Counted from the stretch's first letter, positions 1 to 4,871 are shown. The stretch: DNA of 5,571 bases from Gallionellaceae bacterium UBA5126 (GCA_002414205.1 DHYQ01000085.1:485-6055), one strand, 5' to 3'. Program-made: numbers and translations. Notes: generated from the letters alone by a model not told the origin.

Positions 1-1103
1 CCGGTGCTGCTGATCTGCATGTCACACACCATGCACAGCCGATCCACTTGCGGATTGAGCGAGCACAGGCCGTTGGACAATTCTTCCGGCAACATCGGAA
101 TCACCCGGCGCGGGAAATACACCGAGTTGCCGCGCAGCAGCGCTTCCCGATCCAGCGCATCGTTGCCGTGTACGTAGTGGCTCACGTCGGCAATCGCCAC
201 CACCAAGCGGAAGCCCGTTCCGACCGGTTCGCAATACACCGCGTCGTCAAAGTCGCGCGCGGTTTCGCCGTCAATTGTCACCAGCGGCAAATGGCGGATG
301 TCCTCGCGCCCGGCCCAATCGGATTCGGCCACGGTGGGGGAATAGGCTTGCGCCTGCTTTTCCGCCGCGTGCGGAAATTCATGCGGCAAATCGTGCTTGC
401 GCAGGGCAATTTCGATTTCCATGCCGGGGTCGGCGTAGTTGCCCAGCACCTGCACGATGTGACCAATCGGCTGGGAATGCTTGTTGGGCTGTTGCAGGAT
501 TTCCAGAATCACCACCTGCCCGGCCTCGGCCCCGCCGGAGTGACCGGGGGCGACCAGAATGTCCTGGCTGATGCGGCGATTTTCTGCCACCACAAACAAA
601 ATGCCATGCTCGGCAAACAATCGCCCGACCACGCGCTTGTTGGCGCGCTCCAGCACTTCCACGATTTTGCCTTCCGGGCGACCACGTCGATCGACGCCGC
701 TTTGCCGCACCAGCGCCACGTCGCCGTTCAGCACCTGGTGCATTTCTTTTTCGCTCAGGAAAATATCGGCACTGCCATCGTCCGGCAGCAAAAAGCCGAA
801 CCCATCGGGATGGCCCTGCACCTTGCCCTTAATCAAATCCAGCTTTTCCATGACGCAAATGGCGCGCTTGCGGTTGCGCATGATCTGCCCGTCGCGCTCC
901 ATGGCTCGCAAGCGGCGGCTGAACAGGTCTTCCTCATCCGTCTGGATGTCGAACAACTCCAGCAATTCATCTTCATACATGGGCGCGCCGCGCTCGGCCA
1001 GCACCTCCAGCAAGAACTCGCGGCTGGGCAGGGGATGTTGGTACTTATCACGTTCGCGGGCCAGGTACGGGTCCTGCGAGCGTAAATTTTTTTTCTTTTT
1101 CAT
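1..1103 (-). CDS. rnr: RNase R (3'-5' exoribonuclease), N-terminal part, cut by left window edge
   Basis: Processive 3'-5' exoribonuclease of the RNB/RNase II family, cytoplasmic. In known family members it degrades structured RNA and takes part in rRNA, tRNA and mRNA quality control. The frame is open from ATG at 1103 to the edge (367 full codons; the family is usually about 750-830 residues, so the rest of RNB, S1 and the basic tail lie outside). In order I see a lysine-rich start (MKKKK), a winged-helix region at about 20-85, cold-shock domains at about 90-150 and 160-235 (GFGFLLPDD near 101), and the start of RNB. The metal-binding aspartates sit in TIDGETARDFDD (D278, D284, D286, D287), followed by VAIADVSHYV and LSNGLCSLNPQVDRLCMVC. 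An AAGGA Shine-Dalgarno (1114-1118) lies 10 bases before the ATG and supports this start. Codons 4-6 contain an A8 run. The gene is divergent from the tRNA gene. Confidence 0.97.
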   Translation of the reverse strand, partial: MKKKKNLRSQDPYLARERDKYQHPLPSREFLLEVLAERGAPMYEDELLELFDIQTDEEDLFSRRLRAMERDGQIMRNRKRAICVMEKLDLIKGKVQGHPDGFGFLLPDDGSADIFLSEKEMHQVLNGDVALVRQSGVDRRGRPEGKIVEVLERANKRVVGRLFAEHGILFVVAENRRISQDILVAPGHSGGAEAGQVVILEILQQPNKHSQPIGHIVQVLGNYADPGMEIEIALRKHDLPHEFPHAAEKQAQAYSPTVAESDWAGREDIRHLPLVTIDGETARDFDDAVYCEPVGTGFRLVVAIADVSHYVHGNDALDREALLRGNSVYFPRRVIPMLPEELSNGLCSLNPQVDRLCMVCDMQISST

Positions 1104-1131
1104 TGACAAACTATCCTTAGATGATTAAAGT
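1103..1131 (+). promoter_or_regulatory. Stable-RNA-type sigma70 promoter for tRNA-Leu
   Basis: A perfect -35 TTGACA (1103-1108) is followed after 17 bases by -10 TAAAGT (1126-1131, 4 of 6 matches to TATAAT). After the -10 comes GCGCGCCG, a GC-rich discriminator of the kind known from stringently controlled rRNA/tRNA promoters. Transcription would begin near 1138, leaving a leader of about 14 bases to be removed by RNase P before the tRNA at 1152. The first base of the -35 is also the last base of the rnr start codon on the other strand. The call rests on inspection only. Confidence 0.65.
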
Positions 1132-1151
1132 GCGCGCCGTTGGTTAAGCAA
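1124..1151 (-). promoter_or_regulatory. Candidate rnr promoter overlapping the tRNA promoter
   Basis: Read on the minus strand, TTGCTT (1151-1146, 3 of 6) is separated by 16 bases from TTTAAT (1129-1124, 5 of 6 matches to TATAAT). Its -10 occupies nearly the same bases as the -10 of the opposing tRNA promoter. A start about 7 bases downstream would begin at or inside the rnr Shine-Dalgarno (1118-1114), giving a leader of only about 15 bases. That is a weakness of the call, and rnr may instead use a promoter further away. Confidence 0.3.
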
Positions 1152-1236
1152 GCCCAGATGGCGGAATTGGTAGACGCGCACGGTTCAGGTCCGTGTGCCG
1201 CAAGGTGTGGAGGTTCGAGTCCTCTTCTGGGCACCA
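1152..1236 (+). tRNA. tRNA-Leu, anticodon CAG (reads CUG)
   Basis: A complete class II tRNA of 85 bases including an encoded CCA end. The acceptor stem is GCCCAGA (1152-1158) with TCTGGGC (1226-1232), then discriminator A1233 and CCA 1234-1236. The D region has AATTGGTAGAC. The anticodon stem CACGG/CCGTG (1179-1183/1191-1195) encloses the loop TTCAGGT with anticodon CAG at 1186-1188. The long variable arm characteristic of Leu (1196-1208) forms a short stem with a GCAA loop. The T arm is GGAGG-TTCGAGT-CCTCT (1209-1225), with one G-U pair at its base. CUG is visibly the favoured leucine codon in the neighbouring genes, so this should be a major leucine tRNA. Confidence 0.98.
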
Positions 1237-1492
1237 ACAAGTTTCAAGACTCTCTCCAGTAGTATTCTCCCAGCCGCTCTGGCTACGAAATTCCAAAGCA
1301 ATCAGTTCTCTCAGCAAATCGTTTTGCTGGGCTTTGTCGTTTCTGGAAAAAATTTGGGAGGTATTCAAGAAAATATCGTTTGGAATGTGAACTGTGCGCA
1401 CCCGAACGGGCGCGGCGCGGATTGTAGCAGGAATGCGCAGCACACCAAACACAATCGCACGCCGTCCGCTGTGCGGATAGATTGCCGGGTCA
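1237..1492. other. Intergenic stretch without a credible gene; two hairpins
   Basis: No convincing protein gene is seen on either strand. A 7-bp hairpin, CAGCAAA with TTTGCTG around a TCGT loop (1312-1329), could end transcription after the tRNA, but only a broken T-rich stretch (GGCTTTGTCGTTT) follows, so it is a poor intrinsic terminator. A second GC-rich hairpin (1396-1413, GCGC arms plus CCCG/CGGG with a bulged base) lies beside a candidate minus-strand promoter. There is no second copy of the tRNA 3' end, hence no sign of a tRNA-targeted integrated element inside the window. Confidence 0.6.
1421..1448 (-). promoter_or_regulatory. Candidate extended -10 promoter pointing towards tRNA/rnr
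   Basis: On the minus strand TTGGTG (1448-1443) is followed after 16 bases by TACAAT (1426-1421, 5 of 6), with TGC just before the -10, which is an extended -10 arrangement. A GC-rich hairpin (1413-1396) would sit at the very 5' end of the transcript. Such an RNA would run antisense through the tRNA-Leu gene before reaching rnr, or would end earlier as a small RNA. There is no independent support beyond the motif. Confidence 0.3.
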
Positions 1493-1501
1493 TGTTACAA
1501 T
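1493..1501 (+). promoter_or_regulatory. Extended -10 promoter for the aminotransferase gene
   Basis: TGT followed by TACAAT (5 of 6 matches to TATAAT) at 1496-1501 forms an extended -10. No good -35 is found 16-18 bases upstream, which extended -10 promoters tolerate. Transcription would start near 1508, leaving a leader of about 26 bases before the ATG at 1534. Confidence 0.5.
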
Positions 1502-1533
1502 CGCCGCCCTTCAATTTTTCCGAGCGACCGACC

Positions 1534-2649
1534 ATGAGCAACCTGCCTTTTTCCCGCCCCTATATTGACGAAGCCACCATTGCCGACGTGGGTGAGGTGT
1601 TGCGCTCCGGCTGGATTACCAGCGGGCCGAAAGTGGCAGAATTTGAAGCGCGCCTGTCGGCACTGTTTGGTGGTCGCCCGGTGCGTACCTTTAACTCTGG
1701 CACTTGCACCATGGAAATCGCCCTGCGCATCGCGGGCATCGGCCCCGGCGACGAAGTGATTACCACGCCGATTTCCTGGGTGGCGACTGCCAACGTGATT
1801 CTGGAAGTCGGCGCGACGCCGGTGTTTGTCGATATTGATCCCGCCACACGCAATCTGGATTTGGACAAACTGGCCGCCGCGATTACCCCGCGCACCCGCG
1901 CCATCATTCCCGTCTATCTGGCCGGCAAGCCGGTGGATATGGACAAGTTGTACACCATCGCCCGCCAGCATAATCTGCGCGTGGTGGAAGACGCCGCGCA
2001 GGCCATCGGCTCCACCTGGAAAGGTCAGCCCATCGGCTCCTTCGGCGATTTCGTGTCCTTCAGCTTTCAGGCCAACAAAAACATCACCACCTCCGAAGGC
2101 GGCTGTCTGGTGCTGAATAACGCCGAAGAAGCCGCGCTGGCGGAAAAATACCGCTTGCAAGGCGTAACGCGCGGCGGCTGGGACGGCATCGAGGTGGATG
2201 TATTGGGCGGCAAGTTCAACATGACCGACATCGCGGCGGTGATTGGCCTGCACCAACTGGCCGAACTGGACGCGATTACCGCCCATCGCCGTGAATTGGC
2301 GCAACATTATTTCGCCACGCTGGGCGCAGAGTTTGAAGCCAAAACCGGCGCGCAACTGCCGCCCGCCGACTTCACCGATACCAATTGGCATCTGTTCCAA
2401 CTGGTGCTGCCAGAGCGCATGACTCGCCCGGAATTCATGGCGCGCATGAAAGAACACGGCATCATCGCCGGCTTCCACTACGCCCCGATTCACCTGTTCA
2501 AACTGTACCGCGAGCGCGGCTTCCACGAAGGCATGTTCCCCATCGCCGAACGCGTCGGACGACAAATCGTCAGCCTGCCGATGTTCTACCAACTCACCAA
2601 AGCCGATGTGGAACGGGTGTGCAAGGCGTTGTGGGACGTGTTGGGGTAG
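1534..2649 (+). CDS. DegT/DnrJ/EryC1/StrS (ArnB-like) PLP-dependent sugar aminotransferase
   Basis: A 371-residue protein, full length for the family. Members transfer an amino group from glutamate to a keto-sugar nucleotide used for lipid A, O-antigen, glycan or aminoglycoside sugars. The fold-type I PLP signature is complete: LPFSRP and SGWITSGPK at the N-terminus (about 4-33), the SGT cofactor-phosphate loop (55-57), GDEVITTP (72-79), VVEDAAQAIGS with D153 and Q156 for the PLP ring, and SFSFQANKNITTSEGG with the Schiff-base lysine K182. FNMTDIAAVIG (228-238) and WHLFQL (285-290) are also typical. The first motifs resemble ArnB as I remember it, but no arn, wbp or other nucleotide-sugar gene is in view, so the substrate is unknown and no symbol is given. 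ATG 1534 is chosen because homology to the family starts there; the same frame is open upstream through the tRNA, which cannot be coding. The Shine-Dalgarno is weak (CGAG near 1521). The TAG stop lies in a GTAGG repeat box. Confidence 0.93.
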   Translation: MSNLPFSRPYIDEATIADVGEVLRSGWITSGPKVAEFEARLSALFGGRPVRTFNSGTCTMEIALRIAGIGPGDEVITTPISWVATANVILEVGATPVFVDIDPATRNLDLDKLAAAITPRTRAIIPVYLAGKPVDMDKLYTIARQHNLRVVEDAAQAIGSTWKGQPIGSFGDFVSFSFQANKNITTSEGGCLVLNNAEEAALAEKYRLQGVTRGGWDGIEVDVLGGKFNMTDIAAVIGLHQLAELDAITAHRRELAQHYFATLGAEFEAKTGAQLPPADFTDTNWHLFQLVLPERMTRPEFMARMKEHGIIAGFHYAPIHLFKLYRERGFHEGMFPIAERVGRQIVSLPMFYQLTKADVERVCKALWDVLG

Positions 2650-2666
2650 GGCGTCGCGTTATATCC
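2646..2666 (+). repeat. Degenerate half-copy of the GTAGG/GCG-core repeat
   Basis: GTAGG (2646-2650) runs straight into GCGTCGCG (2651-2658), the same 8-mer as the core of the hairpin at 2863-2888, and then TTATATCC. The left stem arm expected between the box and the core is missing, so this copy cannot fold like the others. It contains the stop codon of the aminotransferase (2647-2649). Confidence 0.45.
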
Positions 2667-2693
2667 ATCCGCCGTGGTGGTGGACGCAGATCG

Positions 2694-2724
2694 GTAGGGT
2701 GCAATCAGCGCAACGCATTGCACC
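2694..2724 (+). repeat. Palindromic repeat, GTAGG box plus 8-bp stem
   Basis: A GTAGG box (2694-2698) leads into GGTGCAAT (2698-2705), which pairs perfectly with ATTGCACC (2717-2724). The 11-base interior CAGCGCAACGC can form a further GCG/CGC stem around a CAA loop. No T-run follows on either strand, so it is unlikely to be an intrinsic terminator. Confidence 0.75.
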
Positions 2725-2752
2725 AATCCACCAAGCGCAAGGAAGTCGCTGA

Positions 2753-2803
2753 TTTACGCCTCCGTTCGTGGTGAGCTTGTCGAACCATGAATGGCGGCGT
2801 AAA
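2753..2803. repeat. Nested hairpin containing the GAGCTTGTCGA core
   Basis: An outer perfect 8-bp pair TTTACGCC (2753-2760) / GGCGTAAA (2796-2803) encloses an inner pair TTCGTGGT (2765-2772) / ACCATGAA (2784-2791), the latter with one G-U. The inner loop is GAGCTTGTCGA. Two concentric stems suggest either a compound element or one repeat inserted into another. Confidence 0.65.
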
Positions 2804-2854
2804 GCTATCAAAGCATTACGCAGAAAGTCCTTCGACAAGCTCAGGGCGAACGGA
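2761..2854. repeat. Inverted pair of GAGCTTGTCGA repeats
   Basis: The left copy (2761-2784) and the right copy (2828-2854, opposite orientation) share TCCGTTCG and TGAGCTTGTCGAA, and differ in the three bases between them (TGG versus CCC). The spacer is about 43 bases. From general knowledge, the string CGTTCG-CCC-TGAGCTTGTCGAA is a recurrent intergenic motif in many environmental proteobacteria. Paired inverted copies are how REP-like units usually occur. Confidence 0.7.
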
Positions 2855-2857
2855 TTG

Positions 2858-2888
2858 GTAAGGGGCGGTTAGCGTCGCGTAACCGCCC
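2858..2888 (+). repeat. Palindromic repeat, 9-bp perfect stem with GCGTCGCG loop
   Basis: GGGCGGTTA (2863-2871) pairs perfectly with TAACCGCCC (2880-2888) around GCGTCGCG (2872-2879). It is preceded by GTAAGG (2858-2863), a one-base variant of the GTAGG box of the other copies. The stem ends in TTA/TAA exactly as the copy at 2899-2924 does, although the outer stem bases differ, so the structure rather than the sequence of the stem is conserved. Confidence 0.8.
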
Positions 2889-2889
2889 G

Positions 2890-2924
2890 AATGAAAATGC
2901 CCGATTACGCTGCGCTAATCGGGC
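2890..2924 (-). terminator. Probable intrinsic terminator of the SUKH operon
   Basis: On the minus strand the 9-bp hairpin begins one base after the SUKH stop codon and is followed at once by ATTTTCATT (2898-2890), a short T-rich tail. Stem, position and tail fit a Rho-independent terminator of modest strength supplied by the repeat. The other palindromes of the cluster lack T-tails. Confidence 0.5.
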
Positions 2925-2928
2925 CTAC
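2899..2928 (-). repeat. Palindromic repeat, 9-bp perfect stem, minus-strand orientation
   Basis: GCCCGATTA (2899-2907) pairs with TAATCGGGC (2916-2924) around an 8-base core that reads GCGCAGCG on the minus strand. The GTAGG box (2928-2924 on the minus strand) overlaps the end of the SUKH gene, whose TAG stop is inside it. It is oriented opposite to the other box-bearing copies. Confidence 0.8.
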
Positions 2929-3416
2929 GACCCTGATCGGAGACCGCACACAAACTCGCTGAAAGAGTTCGCCAGAAGTTGCAGGTTTCCGGCACCTTCA
3001 ATGGTTAGCCCCCCATTTTTGGGCGCTTCATGCTCGTGATCCCAGAAGAACACTCGCCCTCTGTGTGGGCCACGGAAGGCAAGGCAGATGGCGTTGCCGA
3101 ACGGGTCGTCCATGATCCAAATCAAATCTTGCGGAATACGGTTTGCATAGCAGTCGAAGGCAGCGCGCAACGACAAGTGCCGCTCTGCGCGGACTCCGCC
3201 AATGTGATGTACCCCTGCATCGGCAATTTTGCCGGTCGGCGTTGGCTCCATGAACCACAAGCGTCCACCCACGTACCCGCCATTACATGCCAGCAAAAAA
3301 TCTCGGTAGTCCGCTGGCAGCTTGCCGTTAATCATGCGTTCAAACGCCACAACCTCCGATTCCGTTGCGGGCGGCGACTTCTTTTTGATGAATTTAATAA
3401 AAGAAGCGGGCGTCAT
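2925..3416 (-). CDS. SMI1/KNR4 (SUKH) domain protein
   Basis: A 163-residue soluble protein with the SUKH fold features: an N-terminal helix, then VVAFERMINGKLPADYRDFL followed by LACNGG (22-47), a central strand segment, and DDPFGNAICLAFRG followed by HRGRVFFWDHEHE (103-130). It ends in a helix with LLANSFSEFV (147-156). In bacteria, SUKH proteins are known mainly as immunity proteins against polymorphic and contact-dependent toxins, though many stand alone with unknown roles. GGTGAG lies about 5 bases before ATG 3416 and supports the start. It follows the 434-residue gene by 29 bases and is probably cotranscribed. The lysine-rich 5' end looks more A/T-rich than its neighbours, a weak hint of separate origin. 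The TAG stop falls in the adjoining repeat. Family assignment is firm; the immunity role is inference. Confidence 0.85.
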   Translation of the reverse strand: MTPASFIKFIKKKSPPATESEVVAFERMINGKLPADYRDFLLACNGGYVGGRLWFMEPTPTGKIADAGVHHIGGVRAERHLSLRAAFDCYANRIPQDLIWIMDDPFGNAICLAFRGPHRGRVFFWDHEHEAPKNGGLTIEGAGNLQLLANSFSEFVCGLRSGS

Positions 3417-3445
3417 GGCATCTCACCGGAAAGAGATAGACCCCA

Positions 3446-4750
3446 TCAATTCGGCATCTGCCGACTGCGCAGCGCGGTTTGCGGGGTTTCTTCCGCTTGC
3501 TGGGCGGCGGGGAGGGTGGCGGGATCGACCAGTTGCACCGGGACTTCACCGGCTTCCAGCCGTCGCGTGACTTCCAGTTTCAGCCCGCGCGCCGCCAGGG
3601 TTTGCATGAGTTTCGGCACTTTGCTGCACCAGCGGTCTTCGGCCAGGTAATCCTGGCGGGCATCGCGCTCGGCGGAGGTGTTGGCGCGCACCATGTTGAA
3701 ATTGACGCTGCGGGTGGCGGGGTTGACGCGCAGCCGCACGAAGTAGTCGCCCCAGTCAGCCTGCTGGAAATGCACCAAGCCGCCCTGCATGAACAGGGTT
3801 TCGGCGATGTCCTCCACTTCGTAGCCCAAATCGCGCAGCGACTGCTGCAACACCACGCCCATGGCGGCTTGTTCTTCGCGTTGGCGTTCGGCTTGCACCT
3901 GTTGCAACAGCGCTGCCACTTGCTGGCGGGTGGCGTCGTCCAGCAGGCAGGTGCCCGCTGCCACCGCTTGCAACAAGTGCCCCAGCTCGGCGGGCAAGGC
4001 CTCGCCCAAGTCCGCCAGCCAAGCCTCGGCTTGGGCGCGGTCGGCTTGCTGCTGCTGCCATTGCTGGTTGGCGTACTGCACTTCCCGGCGCAAATCGGCG
4101 GCCAGCGCCTCGGCATGCGCTACGTCCTGTGCCTGCACCAAGGCCCGCGCCAGCCCATCCAGCCGGGTCGGCAAAGGCGCACCGGCGGGCAATTCCAGCC
4201 GGGCCAGCACATGCAGCGATAACGCACGGTAATGCGCCACCTGTTCACCGGTAAGCTGGCTGTCACGGGCGCGCTGCTGGGCGTAGGCGGTCAGCAGTTG
4301 CGCCGTGTCGGGCGCATCTTCCAGCAACACCTCGGCCACCTTGACCTGTGCCAAGTGTTGCTCCAGTTGTTGCACCGCCTGTTGCAAGCGGGTGATAAAG
4401 TCAGACCAGATTTCCGCGCTGGCCCCGGCGGGCGGCAGGGCGGGCGTGGCTTGTGGCTTCGCCAGCACCGACTGCATGCGCTGCCACTTGCCCAACAAAC
4501 GCTCGGCCTCGGCATGTTGCCGCTGCACCCGCTGCTGCCCGGCCTGGCGCAACGCCACCCGCTGCGCATGTTGCGCCCGCAAGTCATTCAGCATCTCGGC
4601 CTGAATGTCCTGATATTCGCGGTGCATTTGTTGCGCCTCGTGAATGACTCGCGCCGCCAGCACCACCGCCGACAACCCGGCCAAGTTCGCCAGTGCCGCA
4701 TCGCTCAAAACCGGTGTGGATTCATAAATAGCAGTGGTCGGCCCGCTCAT
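3446..4750 (-). CDS. Hypothetical coiled-coil-rich protein with a conserved-looking C-terminal domain
   Basis: A 434-residue protein I cannot assign to a family. Residues 19-36 form a short alanine/leucine-rich stretch (ALANLAGLSAVVLAARVI), too short and polar-flanked to be called a membrane span. Residues 38-100, about 112-144, 215-245 and 275-300 are Gln/Ala/Arg/Glu-rich helices with heptad-like spacing, separated by a Pro-rich hinge (99-110). From about 301 to 410 the character changes to a compact mixed alpha/beta region with aromatic and charged positions: LGYEVEDIAETLFMQGG, WGDYFVRLRVNP, SVNFNMVR, EDRWCSKVP. A polar tail follows. There is no signal peptide. A strong Shine-Dalgarno (AGGAG, 4758-4762 on the minus strand) precedes ATG 4750. 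It is the first gene of a pair with the SUKH gene and is divergent from typA. A scaffold or partner role is possible; no function is proposed. Confidence 0.85.
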   Translation of the reverse strand: MSGPTTAIYESTPVLSDAALANLAGLSAVVLAARVIHEAQQMHREYQDIQAEMLNDLRAQHAQRVALRQAGQQRVQRQHAEAERLLGKWQRMQSVLAKPQATPALPPAGASAEIWSDFITRLQQAVQQLEQHLAQVKVAEVLLEDAPDTAQLLTAYAQQRARDSQLTGEQVAHYRALSLHVLARLELPAGAPLPTRLDGLARALVQAQDVAHAEALAADLRREVQYANQQWQQQQADRAQAEAWLADLGEALPAELGHLLQAVAAGTCLLDDATRQQVAALLQQVQAERQREEQAAMGVVLQQSLRDLGYEVEDIAETLFMQGGLVHFQQADWGDYFVRLRVNPATRSVNFNMVRANTSAERDARQDYLAEDRWCSKVPKLMQTLAARGLKLEVTRRLEAGEVPVQLVDPATLPAAQQAEETPQTALRSRQMPN

Positions 4751-4779
4751 GGCAATGCTCCTGAAAGAAAGTGGGGCGC

Positions 4780-4808
4780 ATCATCGCCAGTACAGTTGGA
4801 GGCGTCAA
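4780..4808 (-). promoter_or_regulatory. Sigma70 promoter for the coiled-coil/SUKH operon
   Basis: On the minus strand, TTGACG (4808-4803, 5 of 6) is followed after exactly 17 bases by GATGAT (4785-4780, 4 of 6). Transcription would begin near 4773, giving a leader of about 23 bases that contains the AGGAG site of the first gene. Confidence 0.6.
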
Positions 4809-4839
4809 TAGCGACCGCGCGGTTTGGAGTGAAATTTTG

Positions 4840-4854
4840 TGCCGCGACGCGGCA
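4840..4854. repeat. 15-base perfect palindrome between divergent promoters
   Basis: TGCCGCG, a central A, then CGCGGCA form a perfect odd-length palindrome. Its right end lies 18 bases before the typA extended -10 TG, so it covers the position of a -35 element. It could be an operator or a 6-bp hairpin with a GAC loop. No T-run follows, which argues against a terminator. Confidence 0.45.
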
Positions 4855-4871
4855 AGCCGTTTTGCCCTTTG

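Larger units (their letters stand above)
2646..2928. repeat. Cluster of palindromic intergenic repeats between two convergent genes
   Basis: Nearly the whole 275-base gap between the aminotransferase and the SUKH gene is made of palindromes of two families, itemised separately. One family has GTAGG, then a stem, then a GCG-rich core (2646-2666, 2694-2724, 2858-2888 and 2928-2899 on the minus strand). The other has the core GAGCTTGTCGA (2761-2791 and, inverted, 2828-2854). A 7-bp pair TGGTGGA/TCCACCA (2678-2684/2727-2733) also brackets the first full hairpin. The cluster resembles REP/BIME-type intergenic elements mobilised in trans by RAYT transposases, but no such transposase is in the window. 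Confidence 0.75.

Noticed and set aside
48..1085. Long plus-strand open frame (345 codons) over the rnr region
   Set aside because: It is the antisense shadow of rnr, whose minus-strand frame shows unmistakable RNase R domains and catalytic aspartates; the plus-strand translation is His/Gln-rich with no family features.
1209..1236. tRNA 3' end as an attachment site for an integrated element
   Set aside because: No integrase and no second copy of the tRNA 3' segment is present in the window.
1312..1345. Strong intrinsic terminator after tRNA-Leu
   Set aside because: A 7-bp hairpin exists, but it is followed by an interrupted T-rich stretch and lies about 75 bases beyond the tRNA, so only a weak role can be supported.
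1144..1452. Minus-strand open frame of 102 codons
   Set aside because: Its C-terminal part (EDSNLHTLRHTDLNRARLP and so on) is the well-known false protein produced by translating the antisense of a tRNA-Leu gene.
1195..1533. N-terminal extension of the aminotransferase back into the tRNA
   Set aside because: The frame happens to be open, but it starts inside the tRNA gene and encodes nothing resembling the family. Homology begins at ATG 1534, and a promoter lies at 1493-1501.
1495..2592. Minus-strand open frame of 365 codons
   Set aside because: Antisense shadow of the aminotransferase, with low-complexity His/Gly/Gln-rich translation.
2385..2774. Plus-strand open frame of 129 codons
   Set aside because: Out-of-frame shadow of the aminotransferase 3' end that runs on into the palindromic repeats.
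2646..2928. CRISPR array or IS remnant
   Set aside because: The repeats are palindromic, differ in stem sequence, vary in orientation and lack regular spacers; no transposase fragment or terminal inverted repeat pair with target duplication is visible.
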